Shown here piece by piece: positions 1 through 12,274 of a DNA stretch of 64,000 nucleotides. Source of the DNA: Pseudonocardia kujensis (GTDB taxonomy: Bacteria > Actinomycetota > Actinomycetes > Mycobacteriales > Pseudonocardiaceae); assembly GCF_021283305.1 (NCBI RefSeq), contig NZ_JAJSOK010000008.1, positions 62,001-126,000 of the forward strand, written 5' to 3'. The first letter of the stretch is position 1. Each line of letters opens with the position of its first letter. The notes beneath the pieces are model-generated. The model was given only the letters and a program-made list of their open reading frames with translations, did not search any database and was not told where the DNA came from. Both the position numbers and the translations under genes were made by a program.

Positions 1-142
1 GCGACGAGGACGATCACCCCACCGGGCCCGACACCGGGCCCGACACCGCGGCCCGACCGGGCGGGAACGGGCGCCGGGTGCCGTAACGTCCCGGGGACCC
101 AAGCCCCACCGTCCACCCACCCCTCACGACCAGGAGCCGCCC

Positions 143-1132
143 GTGCCCCAGCCCGTGTCCGGGGCCGATCCGGCGCCCGAAGCAGGGCCCGACTCCACCG
201 GGCCCGACTCCGCCGGCTCTGACTCCACCGGCCCCGAGTCGCCGCCCGCCTCCCCGGCCTGGTTCCGTGCCGCCCTCGCCGAGGAGGCCCAGACGGGTGC
301 GGTCGAGGTCGACGGCGCGGCGGTCGCCTTCCGGGCGTGGGGCCCGCCCGGCGAGGGCGTGCTGCTCGTCCACGGCGGCGCCGCGCACGCGCGCTGGTGG
401 GACCATCTCGGGCCGCTGCTCGTCGGGCCCGAGGGCCGGCGGGTGGTCGCGATGGACCTGTCCGGGCACGGCGACTCCGGCCGCCGCGAGCGCTACACCC
501 TGCAGCAGTGGGCCGCGGAGGCGCTGGCCGTGGCCGGCGCCTCCGGGCTCGCCCCGCTGCCGGTGATCCTGGGCCACAGCATGGGCGGGATGGTCGCGCT
601 GATCGCCGCGCAGGAGTTCGGCGACCGGCTCGGCGGTGCCGTCGCGATCGACACCCCGGTGCGCGAGATGCCGCCCGAGGACGAGGCGGCCCGGCAGCGC
701 CGCGCCTTCGGCCCGCTGCGCGTCTACGCCGAGCGGGACCGGGCGGTCCGGCACTTCCGGACCGTGCCGCCGCAGGACGGCGAGCCGTACGTCCTCGCCC
801 ACATCGCCGAGCACTCGCTGCGCGCGGTCGAGGGCGGGTGGTCGTGGAAGTTCGACCCGCGGGTGTTCCTGCGCAACGCGCTCACCCCGGAGGACCTCGA
901 CATCCCCGGCTGCCGGGTCGCGCTCTTCCGCGCCGAGCACGGGCTGATGCCGAAGCACATGGGCGAGATGGTGAGCGACCGGCTCGGCCGCGGGGTGCCC
1001 GTCGTCGAGATTCCCGCCGCCGCGCACCACGTGATGATCGACTCGCCGATCGCGCTGGTCACCGGCCTGCGTACGCTGCTGGCCGACTGGCGGCACTCCC
1101 GTGCCGCGACCCCCGGGGAGGTTCCGGCATGA
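143..1132 (+). CDS. alpha/beta-fold hydrolase
   Basis: A 329-residue protein with the alpha/beta hydrolase core. An oxyanion-hole HGG lies near residue 77 (LLVHGGAA), the nucleophile elbow GHSMGG puts Ser at about 146, and a late AAHH near residue 298 can supply the catalytic His. The first 40 residues are a Pro/Asp/Ser/Thr-rich tail made of near-repeats of PDSTG and are probably disordered. The GTG start at 143 has AGGAG at 132-136. The stop overlaps the next gene (TesB-like thioesterase) by 4 nt, so the pair is translationally coupled. That suggests a shared role in acyl-ester or acyl-CoA turnover, but the substrate cannot be read from the sequence. Confidence 0.85.
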   Translation: MPQPVSGADPAPEAGPDSTGPDSAGSDSTGPESPPASPAWFRAALAEEAQTGAVEVDGAAVAFRAWGPPGEGVLLVHGGAAHARWWDHLGPLLVGPEGRRVVAMDLSGHGDSGRRERYTLQQWAAEALAVAGASGLAPLPVILGHSMGGMVALIAAQEFGDRLGGAVAIDTPVREMPPEDEAARQRRAFGPLRVYAERDRAVRHFRTVPPQDGEPYVLAHIAEHSLRAVEGGWSWKFDPRVFLRNALTPEDLDIPGCRVALFRAEHGLMPKHMGEMVSDRLGRGVPVVEIPAAAHHVMIDSPIALVTGLRTLLADWRHSRAATPGEVPA

Positions 1133-1923
1133 CGGCGACCGAGCCGCGCCGCACGCCGCCGACGCTGCTCGACCTGCTGGAGCTCGAGCGCATCGACCGC
1201 GACCTGTTCCGCGTGTGCACCGTCTTCGAGGAGGACTACGCCCTCTTCGGCGGCCAGGTCGCCGCCCAGGCGCTGCTCGCGGCCGGGCGCACGGTGCCCG
1301 ACGACCGGGCGCCGCACTCGTTGCACGGCTACTACCTGCGCGGCGGGCACGCCTCCCGGCCGACGGTGTTCCAGGTGCACCGCGACCGCGACGGCCGCTC
1401 GTTCACCGCGCGCCGCGTCGTCGCGATCCAGGACGGCGAGGTGATCTTCAACATGGCGGCGTCGTTCGCGGTGCCGCAGGACGGCCCGGACACCTCGGTC
1501 GATCCCGTGCCCGAGGCACCAGACCCCGACACGCTCACCGGCGAGCCGGTCCCGCGCGTCTTCGGTTTCGAGGGGCGGACGGTCCGTGCGCACCCGGGCG
1601 CCCGCCGCTACCCGGTCCGCTACTGGACCCGGTGCACGGAGCCGCTGCCGGCGGACCCGCTCGTGCACGCCTCGGCGCTGACCTACATCTCGGACATGTT
1701 CGGAGCGTTCCCGCCGGTCGAGGGGGGAGTGCCGGGCCCGAGCCTGGACCACGCACTGTGGTTCCACCGCGCGGTCCGGGCCGACGACTGGATGCTGATC
1801 GACCTCGTGCCGCGCAGTGCCGCGGGCGGCCGCAACTGGTACACGGGCACCCTGCACGACCGCTCCGGCCGGCACGTCGCCAGCCTCACCCAGGAGTGCC
1901 TGTTCCGCGAGCCGCGCTCCTGA
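1129..1923 (+). CDS. tesB: acyl-CoA thioesterase II (TesB family)
   Basis: A 264-residue double-hotdog acyl-CoA thioesterase, which hydrolyses acyl-CoA to free acid and CoA. The N-terminal hotdog begins LLDLLELERIDRDLFR and carries FGGQVAAQAL and HSLHGYYLRGG, both typical of TesB. The C-terminal hotdog holds ALTYISDMFGAFPP and SLDHALWFHR, with the usual Asp/Thr/Gln catalytic set (SDM and SLTQECL). It is slightly shorter than E. coli TesB (286 aa). The ATG at 1129 overlaps the upstream hydrolase stop and has GGGGAG at 1115-1120. A strong hairpin closes the two-gene unit. Confidence 0.9.
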   Translation: MTATEPRRTPPTLLDLLELERIDRDLFRVCTVFEEDYALFGGQVAAQALLAAGRTVPDDRAPHSLHGYYLRGGHASRPTVFQVHRDRDGRSFTARRVVAIQDGEVIFNMAASFAVPQDGPDTSVDPVPEAPDPDTLTGEPVPRVFGFEGRTVRAHPGARRYPVRYWTRCTEPLPADPLVHASALTYISDMFGAFPPVEGGVPGPSLDHALWFHRAVRADDWMLIDLVPRSAAGGRNWYTGTLHDRSGRHVASLTQECLFREPRS

Positions 1924-1937
1924 TCCGGCCGGGACCA

Positions 1938-1975
1938 CGACGGCGGCGGCCCGGTGACCCGGGCCGCCGCCGTCG
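1938..1975. terminator. bidirectional hairpin terminator between tesB and bldD
   Basis: A perfect 17-bp inverted repeat (1938-1954 with 1959-1975) around a 4-nt loop (tgac). It lies 15 nt after the thioesterase stop, between convergent genes. There is no U tract, as is usual in high-GC actinobacteria. Confidence 0.75.
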
Positions 1976-2069
1976 GATCACCGCTCCCGTGGGAACTCGT
2001 CCCGGTGCCGCGCGCCCTTCCCCGGTGCGCGGTCCCGTGCGGAGCGGAGGTCCGGTGCCGTCGCCGCCG

Positions 2070-2561
2070 CTACTCGACCCGGTGCGAGGGCCGCGCCTCC
2101 GGCGGCAGCACGCCCCAGTCGATGAGCTGGTCGGTCAGCTCGCCCGGGGTCATGTCGTAGATGATCGCCAACGAACGCAGGTCCTCGGCCCGGATGGAGA
2201 GGACCTTGCCGTTGTAGTCTCCGCGCTGGGACTGGATCGCGGCGGCGTAGCGGGCCAGCGGGCCCACCTTGTCCGCGGGCAGCTGCTGGAGCCGCTCGAG
2301 GTTGATGACGATCTTCGTGGCCGGCTCGGAGCCGGAGGGGACGCGGCCCTCGGGCAGCAGCTCGGCCACCGGGACCCCGTAGAAGTCGGCGAGCTCGGCG
2401 AGCTTCTGCACGGTCACCGCGCGGTCGCCGCGCTCGTACGACCCGACGACCACCGCCTTCCAGCGGCCCCCGGACTTCTGTTCGACGCCGTGCAGCGACA
2501 GCCCCTGCTGCTGCCGGATGGCCCGGAGCTTGCTCCCGAGGGCCTTGGCGTAGTCGCCCAT
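2070..2561 (-). CDS. bldD: BldD, c-di-GMP-responsive developmental regulator
   Basis: A 163-residue XRE-family regulator with an N-terminal helix-turn-helix at about residues 9-66 (KLRAIRQQQGLSLHGVEQKS ... GSYERGDRAVTVQKLAEL). The C-terminal effector domain carries the full c-di-GMP signature RXD-X8-RXXD: R113-G-D115, eight residues, then R124-A-E-D127. In Streptomyces a c-di-GMP tetramer dimerises BldD, which represses sporulation genes and its own promoter. The conserved signature implies ligand binding here. It is a single gene with its own upstream region. The next gene on that side is the divergent pyr operon. Confidence 0.95.
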   Translation of the reverse strand: MGDYAKALGSKLRAIRQQQGLSLHGVEQKSGGRWKAVVVGSYERGDRAVTVQKLAELADFYGVPVAELLPEGRVPSGSEPATKIVINLERLQQLPADKVGPLARYAAAIQSQRGDYNGKVLSIRAEDLRSLAIIYDMTPGELTDQLIDWGVLPPEARPSHRVE

Positions 2562-2737
2562 GTGGCGATCTCCTCATTCCTGGTCTTCTCCGCCGCGGTG
2601 GGCCGAAAGTGGACCTCGTACCGCTGAGTGGTGAGCGGGTGGTGCTGAGCGCCGACGCGCTCCGGTGGTGCTCGCTGGTCTCGTCGTGGGACGAGGTCGG
2701 TGTCGCCGCGCGGCGGCCACCCTCGCCACTGTCGATC

Positions 2738-2780
2738 AATACGCAGAGTAATCATGCGCCGGTCTCGCGTCGCAGGTCAA
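2738..2780 (-). promoter_or_regulatory. candidate bldD promoter with overlapping BldD-box-like dyad
   Basis: On the minus strand TTGACC (2780-2775) is followed after 18 bp by CATGAT (2756-2751), a fair sigma-70-type promoter pointing at bldD with a leader of about 180 nt. A dyad at 2738-2752 (AATAC-GCAGA-GTAAT on the plus strand) fits the published BldD box nTnACnnnnnGTnAn at 7 of 8 fixed positions and overlaps the -10 and start site. This suggests autorepression. The rest of the 603-bp gap between bldD and pyrR holds no convincing gene or RNA. Confidence 0.45.
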
Positions 2781-3103
2781 GCCGGGTGGCCCCGGACGGG
2801 TGCCAGGTCGGGCTTTCCCACCCGATCGAACGACGGTTCGTCCCCCGTCGGCGGTATCAATCGGGCATCCCGCCCGCCCGGCCGCGACAGCCCGCGAGCG
2901 TTGGGGCGCATGGTGAACGTGTGGGTGTGGCCCTGCGTGACGGTACGGGGGGTGACCGTCGCCCTGGGCGCCGACGGGCGTCGCCGGCGACCGGAAGGGG
3001 GTTGGCGTGTTGCCGGATCGTGACGAAGCCGTGACCTGCTGTGGCGTCGTCGGACGTGACCGACGGCGCTCCCGCCCGCCCCCGACGACCACCCGTCGCT
3101 TGA

Positions 3104-3109
3104 TAACCT
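3104..3109 (+). promoter_or_regulatory. candidate -10 box of the pyr operon
   Basis: TAACCT matches the actinobacterial TAnnnT consensus. Transcription would start near 3116, just before the PyrR-binding loop. No convincing -35 is visible. Confidence 0.4.
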
Positions 3110-3120
3110 CGGACCCCGAC

Positions 3121-3157
3121 AGTCCTTTAACCCCGTCCCGTGAGGCGGGAAAGGAGA
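3121..3157 (+). promoter_or_regulatory. PyrR-binding loop sequestering the pyrR ribosome-binding site
   Basis: The mRNA can fold into a hairpin. TCCTTT (3123-3128) pairs with AAAGGA (3150-3155), CCCG (3132-3135) pairs with CGGG (3146-3149), and the terminal segment is UCCCGUGAGG (3136-3145). The loop matches the PyrR-binding consensus UCCnGnGAGG known from Bacillus and mycobacteria. The closing stem contains the Shine-Dalgarno AAGGAG (3151-3156) of the GTG start at 3165. UMP-bound PyrR should therefore stabilise the hairpin and block translation of pyrR and the coupled operon, the mode described for Mycobacterium smegmatis. No attenuator terminator is seen. Confidence 0.85.
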
Positions 3158-3164
3158 GCACCTC

Positions 3165-3863
3165 GTGGCGAACGATCGCCGCGGGGACGTCGGCGAGGGG
3201 CAGGACCCTGCCCGGGAGCTGCTCAGCAGTGCCGACGTCGCCCGCACCATCGCGCGCATCGCGCACCAGATCATCGAGAAGACGGCGTTCGGGCCGGGCA
3301 ACACCGGGGACCTCGTGCTCCTGGGCATCCCCACGCGCGGGGCCGTGCTGGCCCGCCGGCTCGCCGCCGCCATCACCGAGTTCACCGGCGTGGCCCCGGC
3401 CGTCGGCTCGGTCGACCCGACCCTCTACCGGGACGACCTGCGCCGCGGACCCACCCGCGCGCTCGTCGACACCGCGGTGCCGGAGGGCGGGATCGACGGC
3501 AAGCTCGTCGTCCTCGTCGACGACGTCCTCATGTCGGGCCGCACCACCCGCGCGGCGCTCGACGCGCTGAGCGACGAGGGCCGCCCCCGCGCCGTCCAGC
3601 TCGCCGTGCTGGTCGACCGCGGTCACCGCGAGCTGCCGATCCGGGCGGACTACGTGGGCAAGAACGTGCCCACCTCGCGCGCCGAGAAGATCCTGGTCCG
3701 GCTCACCGAGTCCGACGACCGGGACGGGGTACTGATCCAGCGGCCGGGGGCGGCGCCCGCGGAGCCGGGCGTCGGCACGGAGGCGGAGCCGAGCGTCGGC
3801 ACGGAGGCGGAGCCGACCATCGGCACGGAGGCGGAGCCGACGACCGACGGAGACGACGCGTGA
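3165..3863 (+). CDS. pyrR: PyrR, uracil-sensing RNA-binding regulator / phosphoribosyltransferase
   Basis: A 232-residue type I phosphoribosyltransferase-fold protein. The PRPP loop [13 protein letters not shown] lies at about residues 115-127, with GIPTRGA near 55-60 and the PyrR tail [11 protein letters not shown]. PyrR binds the leader RNA of the pyr operon in response to UMP and often has weak uracil phosphoribosyltransferase activity. The protein is about 40 residues longer than usual because of an acidic C-terminal tail built of three 8-residue GTEAEP repeats, encoded by a 24-bp minisatellite. The GTG start is set by AAGGAG at 3151-3156, inside the PyrR-binding hairpin. The stop overlaps pyrB (GTGA). 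Confidence 0.95.
   Translation: MANDRRGDVGEGQDPARELLSSADVARTIARIAHQIIEKTAFGPGNTGDLVLLGIPTRGAVLARRLAAAITEFTGVAPAVGSVDPTLYRDDLRRGPTRALVDTAVPEGGIDGKLVVLVDDVLMSGRTTRAALDALSDEGRPRAVQLAVLVDRGHRELPIRADYVGKNVPTSRAEKILVRLTESDDRDGVLIQRPGAAPAEPGVGTEAEPSVGTEAEPTIGTEAEPTTDGDDA
3771..3842 (+). repeat. 24-bp minisatellite, 3 copies, in the 3' end of pyrR
   Basis: Three consecutive 24-bp units (3771-3794, 3795-3818, 3819-3842) differ at only a few bases and are in frame. They encode the repeated (V/I)GTEAEP tail after the folded PyrR domain. Confidence 0.9.
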
Positions 3864-4804
3864 AGCACCTGCTCTCGATCGCGGACCTGGACGCGGCCAC
3901 CGCGACCGGCCTGCTGGACACCGCGAGCAGGCTCAAGGACACCCTGCTGGGCCGCGAGGTCCGCAAGCTGCCCACCCTGCGCGGTCGCACCGTCGTCACG
4001 CTGTTCTACGAGGACTCGACCCGCACCCGGGTGTCGTTCGAGATCGCCGGCAAGTGGATGAGTGCCGACACGATCAACGTCAGTGCCAAGGGCTCGTCGG
4101 TGTCGAAGGGCGAGTCGCTGCGCGACACCTCGCTGACGATCTCCGCCATGGGCGCGGACTGCGTGATCGTCCGGCACCCCGCCTCGGGCGCGGCGCACCG
4201 GATCGCCGCCTGGGCCGACAAGGACGCGGGCACGACCGGCACCCACACCTCGATCGTCAACGCGGGCGACGGCACCCACGAGCACCCCACCCAGGCGCTG
4301 CTCGACGCGGCCACGCTCCGGGAGCGGCTGGGCTCGGTCGCCGGACGCCGGATCGGGATCGTCGGCGACGTCCTGCACTCGCGGGTCGCCCGGTCCAACG
4401 TGCTGCTGCTCTCCACGCTGGGCGCGGAGGTCGTGCTGATCGCCCCGCCCACGCTGCTACCCACGGGTGTCGCGGAGTGGCCGTGCCGGGTCGCGCACCA
4501 CCTCGACGCCGAGCTCCCCGCACTCGACGCGGTGATGATGCTGCGCGTGCAGGCCGAGCGGATGCACGGCGGCTTCTTCCCGAGCGCCCGCGAGTACTCG
4601 ATCGCCTACGGGCTCGACGAACGCCGGCTCGCCCTGCTGCCCGAGGGCACGCCCGTGCTGCACCCCGGCCCGATGGTGCGCGGCATGGAGATCGCGCCCG
4701 CCGTGGCCGACGCCCCCAACGCCGCGGTCCTCGCCCAGGTGCGCAACGGCGTGCACGTGCGGATGGCCGTCCTCTACCACCTGCTCGCCGGAGCGCCCGA
4801 ATGA
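3860..4804 (+). CDS. pyrB: aspartate carbamoyltransferase, catalytic chain
   Basis: A 314-residue enzyme that condenses carbamoyl phosphate with L-aspartate, the second step of UMP synthesis. The carbamoyl-phosphate loop STRTRVSFE is near residues 53-61, HPTQALLD is in the middle, and [11 protein letters not shown] closes the aspartate domain. Length is normal. The GTG start at 3860 overlaps the pyrR stop, so translation depends on pyrR and its RNA switch. The stop overlaps the pyrC ATG by 4 nt. No regulatory-chain gene (pyrI) is present, as usual in actinobacteria. Confidence 0.96.
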   Translation: MKHLLSIADLDAATATGLLDTASRLKDTLLGREVRKLPTLRGRTVVTLFYEDSTRTRVSFEIAGKWMSADTINVSAKGSSVSKGESLRDTSLTISAMGADCVIVRHPASGAAHRIAAWADKDAGTTGTHTSIVNAGDGTHEHPTQALLDAATLRERLGSVAGRRIGIVGDVLHSRVARSNVLLLSTLGAEVVLIAPPTLLPTGVAEWPCRVAHHLDAELPALDAVMMLRVQAERMHGGFFPSAREYSIAYGLDERRLALLPEGTPVLHPGPMVRGMEIAPAVADAPNAAVLAQVRNGVHVRMAVLYHLLAGAPE

Positions 4805-6105
4805 CAGACCTGCTGAACGACCTGCTGATCCGCAACGCCCGGCCCTACGGCGACGAGGCCGTCGACCTGCTCGTCCAGGACGGCGTCGTCACCGGGATCG
4901 GTACCGGCCTGACCGCGCCCGAGGGCACCGAGGTGTTCGACGCCGGCGGCCACGTCCTGCTGCCCGGGCTCGTCGACCTGCACGTGCACCTGCGCGAGCC
5001 GGGCGGCGAGGAGTCCGAGACCATCGAGACCGGCTCGCACGCCGCCGCGCTCGGCGGCTTCACCGCGGTCTTCGCGATGCCGAACACCGACCCGGTGGCC
5101 GACACCGCCGTCGTCGTGGAGCACGTGCGGCGCCGCGGCGAGGAGGTCGGCCTGGTCGACGTCCACCCGGTCGGCGCCGTGACCACCGGGCTGAAGGGCG
5201 AGAAGCTCGCCGAGCTCGGGACGATGGCGGCGTCGGCGGCCCAGGTGCGGATGTTCTCCGACGACGGCCGCTGCGTGAACGACCCGCTGATCATGCGCCG
5301 GGCGCTGGAGTACGCCAGCGCGCTCGACGTCGTCATCGCCCAGCACGCCGAGGACCACCGGCTCACCGACGGCGCGCAGGCCCACGAGGGTGCGATCGCG
5401 TCCCGGCTCGGCCTGGCGGGCTGGCCCGCCACGGCCGAGGAGACGGTCGTCGCGCGGGACTGCGCGCTGGCCCGCGAGGCCGGTGCGGCGCTGCACGTCT
5501 GCCACGTCTCCTCGCTGCACTCGATCGCGGTCCTGCGGGCGGCGAAGGCGCAGGGAGTGCGGGTCAGCGCCGAGGTGACCCCGCACCACCTGCTGCTCAC
5601 CGACGGGCGGCTGACCGGCTACGACCCAGTGAACAAGGTCAACCCGCCGCTGCGCACCGGGGCGGACACCCAGGCGATGCGCGAGGCGCTGGCCGAGGGG
5701 GTGATCGACGTCGTCGCGACCGACCACGCCCCGCACGCGTCGCAGTACAAGGACACGGAATGGGCGGCCGCGAAGCCGGGCATGCTGGGGCTGCAGACGG
5801 CCCTGTCGGTCGTGATCCACACGATGGTCGAGCCGGGCCTGCTGGACTGGCACGGGGTCGCGCGGGTGATGTCGGAGCGGCCGGCCGAGATCGGGAACCT
5901 GCCCGACCAGGGCCGGCCGATCGCGGTCGGGGAGCCGGCGACGTTCGCGCTGGTCGACCCGGACGCGCAGTGGACGGTGCGCGGCCCGGCGCTGGCCAGC
6001 AGGGCGGCGAACACGCCGTACGAGGGAATGCGACTGCCCGGAGCGGTGGTCGCGACGGTTCTGCGTGGCCGGATCACGGCCCGCGACGGGAAGGTTGTGG
6101 CATGA
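4801..6105 (+). CDS. pyrC: dihydroorotase
   Basis: A 434-residue class I dihydroorotase of the amidohydrolase family, which cyclises carbamoyl-aspartate to dihydroorotate. Metal-site motifs are [10 protein letters not shown] near residue 60 and ATDHAPH near 310, and FAMPNTDPV is also present. It overlaps pyrB upstream and carA downstream by 4 nt each. In mycobacteria a small membrane-protein gene separates pyrC and carA; here the two overlap directly. Confidence 0.96.
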   Translation: MTDLLNDLLIRNARPYGDEAVDLLVQDGVVTGIGTGLTAPEGTEVFDAGGHVLLPGLVDLHVHLREPGGEESETIETGSHAAALGGFTAVFAMPNTDPVADTAVVVEHVRRRGEEVGLVDVHPVGAVTTGLKGEKLAELGTMAASAAQVRMFSDDGRCVNDPLIMRRALEYASALDVVIAQHAEDHRLTDGAQAHEGAIASRLGLAGWPATAEETVVARDCALAREAGAALHVCHVSSLHSIAVLRAAKAQGVRVSAEVTPHHLLLTDGRLTGYDPVNKVNPPLRTGADTQAMREALAEGVIDVVATDHAPHASQYKDTEWAAAKPGMLGLQTALSVVIHTMVEPGLLDWHGVARVMSERPAEIGNLPDQGRPIAVGEPATFALVDPDAQWTVRGPALASRAANTPYEGMRLPGAVVATVLRGRITARDGKVVA

Positions 6106-7300
6106 CCAGCCCCACCATCGACGCAGTGCTCGTCCTCGAGGACGGGCGGATCTTCCGGGGCGAGGCCTTCGGCGCCGTGGGCGAGACCCTGGGCGAGGCC
6201 GTGTTCACCACGGGCATGACGGGCTACCAGGAGACCCTGACGGACCCGTCGTACCACCGCCAGATCGTGGTGCAGACCGCGCCGCAGATCGGCAACACGG
6301 GGTGGAACGGCGAGGACGACGAGTCCACCGGCATCCAGGTCGCCGGCTACGCCGTGCGCGACCCCAGCCGCCGGCCGTCGAACTGGCGGGCCACCGGCTC
6401 CCTGGAGGACGCGCTGCGGACCCAGGGCGTCGTCGGCATCTCCGGGATCGACACCCGCGCGGTCGTGCGGCACCTGCGCGAGCGCGGCGCCATGCGCGCA
6501 GGCGTCTTCTCCGGTACCTCGCTGGGATCGGACGAGATGCTCGTCGAGCGGGTGCGGCAGAGCCCCGGCATGGAGGGCGCGGACCTCTACGGCGCGGTCA
6601 CCACGGCGACCCCGTACGTGCGGGAGGCGGTGGGGGACAAGAAGTTCACCGTCGCCGCCCTCGACGTCGGGATCAAGTTCAACACCCCGCGGATGATGAC
6701 CGAGCGCGGTATCGAGGTGCACGTGCTGCCGGCCGACACCTCGTTCGAGCAGCTGCTCGCCGTCAACCCCGACGGGGTCTTCGTCTCCAACGGCCCGGGC
6801 GACCCGGCCACGGCCGACGTCCCGGTGGAGCTCACCCGGCAGGTGCTGGAGCGGCGGATCCCGCTGTTCGGCATCTGCTTCGGCAACCAGATCCTGGGCC
6901 GCGCGCTCGGCCGCGGCACCTACAAGCTGCGCTACGGGCACCGCGGGATCAACATCCCGGTCGTCGAGCACGCCACCGGGCGGGTCGCGATCACCTCGCA
7001 GAACCACGGCTTCGCGGTCGAGGGCAGTGCGGGGGAGCGCTTCGACACCCCGTTCGGCACCGGCGTCGTCAGCCACACCTGCCCCAACGACGGCTGCGTC
7101 GAGGGGCTCACCGGCCTGGACTTCCCGGCCTTCAGCGTGCAGTACCACCCGGAGGCGGCCGCGGGCCCGCACGACGCCGCGGACCTGTTCGACCGCTTCT
7201 GCCAGCTCATGACGGACAACCCGGTGACCCACGGGCCGGCGGGGATCGAGGAGCCCGGCGGGCGACACCGCCTGCTCGACCAGAACGGGGGAGCGGTCTG

Positions 7301-7301
<1 letters not shown>
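6102..7301 (+). CDS. carA: carbamoyl-phosphate synthase small (glutaminase) subunit
   Basis: A 399-residue class I glutamine amidotransferase subunit, which supplies ammonia to CarB. The CarA-specific N-terminal half contains [14 protein letters not shown]. The amidotransferase half has the FVSNGPGDP loop, the nucleophile Cys in FGICFGNQ and the catalytic His in VQYHPEA. It overlaps pyrC by 4 nt and carB by 1 nt (TGATG), so the two synthase subunits are made together. Confidence 0.97.
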
Positions 7302-10602
<3,301 letters not shown>

Positions 10603-10603
<1 letters not shown>

Positions 10604-10667
10604 TCGCGTTATGGAACCATAACGCGATTTCCGAGCGCTTTTTCGCGCATTATGGAACCATAATGCG
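10603..10667. repeat. two-copy array of a 20-bp near-palindrome at 41-bp period
   Basis: Copy 1 core (10606-10625) reads GCGTTATGGAACCATAACGC, and its dyad arms extend to 12 bp each (10603-10614 / 10617-10628). Copy 2 core (10647-10666) has a compensated G-C to A-T change at the third pair of the arms. The core starts are exactly 41 bp apart, leaving a 21-nt spacer. The array starts at the carB stop codon and ends 19 nt before pyrF. The same element and the same period occur at 49551-49693. Confidence 0.9.
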
Positions 10668-10685
10668 GTCGACGCGGGGGGTGTC

Positions 10686-11516
10686 GTGAGCTTCGGGGAG
10701 CGGCTCGCCGCGGCGGTCGACCGCTTCGGGCCGCTGTGCGCGGGCATCGACCCGCACCCCGGGCTGATCGCCGAGTGGGGCCTCACCGACGACGCGGACG
10801 GGTTGTCCCGGTTCTGTGCCGCCGCCGTCGAGGCCCTCGCCGGGCACGTCGCCGTGGTGAAGCCACAGGCGGCGTTCTTCGAGCGGCACGGGTCGGCGGG
10901 GATCGCCGTCCTGGAGCGGACCCTTGCCGACCTCGCCGGCACCGGCACGCTGTCGCTGCTCGACGTGAAGCGCGGCGACATCGGCTCGACCATGGACGGC
11001 TACGCCGACGCCTACCTCGGCGTCGGCGCGGCCGTCGCGGCGGACGCGATCACGGTCTCGCCGTACCTCGGGTTCGGGTCCCTCGAGCCGGCCTTCCGGG
11101 CCGCCGAGGAGGCCGGGCGCGGGGTGTTCGTGCTGGCCCGGACGTCGAACCCCGAGGGCGGCTCGGTGCAGCTGGCGAGCACCGACGGGCGCACGGTCGC
11201 CCAGGCGATGGTCGACGGCGCGGCGGGGCGCAACACCGGTGCGTCGCCGCTGGGCGGGATCGGTGTGGTCGTCGGTGCGACCCACGACCACGGGCTCGAG
11301 CTCGGGGCCCTCAACGGCGCCGTGCTGGCCCCCGGGCTCGGGGCCCAGGGAGCGACCCCGCGGGACGTCGCGGAGCGCTTCGCGGGCCTGTCCGGGCTCG
11401 TGCTGCCCGCGGCCTCGCGCTCGATCCTCAAGGTCGGGCCGGAGGTGGCCGCCCTGCGCGCAGCGGCCGAGGCCCAGCGGGACGAGCTGGCGGCGGCGCT
11501 CACCGCCCTGCGCTGA
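10686..11516 (+). CDS. pyrF: orotidine 5'-phosphate decarboxylase
   Basis: A 276-residue type 2 OMP decarboxylase, which makes UMP in the last de novo step. The signature LLDVKRGDIGST carries the catalytic Asp-x-Lys-x-x-Asp set, with CAGIDPHP at the N-terminus and the phosphate-binding APGLGAQG late. The GTG at 10686 follows a GGGGGG stretch. Unlike the other operon junctions, pyrF is separated from carB by 82 bp, filled by the palindrome array. No pyrD is present in this window. Confidence 0.95.
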   Translation: MSFGERLAAAVDRFGPLCAGIDPHPGLIAEWGLTDDADGLSRFCAAAVEALAGHVAVVKPQAAFFERHGSAGIAVLERTLADLAGTGTLSLLDVKRGDIGSTMDGYADAYLGVGAAVAADAITVSPYLGFGSLEPAFRAAEEAGRGVFVLARTSNPEGGSVQLASTDGRTVAQAMVDGAAGRNTGASPLGGIGVVVGATHDHGLELGALNGAVLAPGLGAQGATPRDVAERFAGLSGLVLPAASRSILKVGPEVAALRAAAEAQRDELAAALTALR

Positions 11517-11558
11517 ACGTCACGCCGGGTCCTGCGCGCCGGTGAACCCCGCGGCGGT

Positions 11559-11581
11559 CCCGGCGTGAGCGTCACGCCGGG
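11559..11581 (+). terminator. hairpin after pyrF
   Basis: A 10-bp inverted repeat (CCCGGCGTGA at 11559-11568 with TCACGCCGGG at 11572-11581) around a 3-nt loop. A second copy of the right arm at 11520-11529 can form an alternative stem with 11559-11568. There is no U tract. It probably ends the pyr operon. Confidence 0.55.
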
Positions 11582-11773
11582 CCCTGCGCCCGGTGATCCC
11601 CTCGCCGACCCCGGCCCCGCGAGCGGCCGGGTCGGCCGGCTGATATCGCCGGCGCACGTGTTCACCCGTTCGGAGGGGATGGTGGCACCCTGGTGTCCGC
11701 CGTCGCGGCCCGGCAGGCTGTGCTGACCGCGCGGCCGGGACCGGTGCCGCGCGGCCCGGGGGAGGTGTCGTCG

Positions 11774-12163
11774 GTGGCCGGAACGGCGGACGAGGTGGTG
11801 GACGTCCTCATCGTGGACGACCAGCGCCCGTTCCGGACGGTGGCGCGCACCGTCGTGGGGATGGTCGGCGGCTGGCGCGTGGCCGCCGAGGCCGAGACTG
11901 GCGAGCAGGCCCTGGTCGAGGCCGAACGGGTGCATCCCGCGGTCGTGCTCATGGACATCAACCTGCCCGGGATCAACGGGATCGAGGCCACCCGGCGGAT
12001 TCTCGAGAGCGATCCGGCCGCCCGCGTGGTGCTCCTGTCGACCTACGCCCTCGACGATCTCCCCGGCGACGCGGCCCGGTGCGGCGCCGTGGCGTACATC
12101 AACAAGGAAGACCTCACACCGGCACGGCTGCGCGCCCTGGGGTCGGTGGAGCGGGCGGGCTGA
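11774..12163 (+). CDS. stand-alone response-regulator receiver domain
   Basis: About 129 residues forming one CheY-like receiver: acidic pocket LIVDDQ, phospho-acceptor Asp in VVLMDINLPG, the switch Thr/Ser in LLSTYA and the conserved Lys in YINKEDL. No output domain follows. I chose the GTG at 11774 because GGGGGAGG sits 8 nt upstream and the domain starts right after it. The frame stays open to a GTG at 11693, which would add 27 residues of Pro/Arg-rich sequence. No histidine kinase is nearby, so its partner is unknown. Confidence 0.85.
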   Translation: MAGTADEVVDVLIVDDQRPFRTVARTVVGMVGGWRVAAEAETGEQALVEAERVHPAVVLMDINLPGINGIEATRRILESDPAARVVLLSTYALDDLPGDAARCGAVAYINKEDLTPARLRALGSVERAG

Positions 12164-12274
12164 GCGCCGCGGCGCCCTCGGACGCACGATCGTGACGGAC
12201 GACACCGGCGACGCGCCGGTCCGGCGCGCCGAACGGGCGCGTCGCCGTAGCCACCGCGCGGCCGCTCGTGGTAT

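Noticed and set aside
14-1096. Long minus-strand open frame over the first gene
   Set aside because: It is the reverse shadow of the alpha/beta hydrolase, whose motifs and codon bias are clear. Many similar long antisense frames across this GC-rich window were dismissed for the same reason.
11520-11581. Tandem repeat after pyrF as a mobile-element remnant
   Set aside because: Two imperfect copies of TCACGCCGGG-containing sequence form a simple terminator hairpin; there is no transposase or target duplication.
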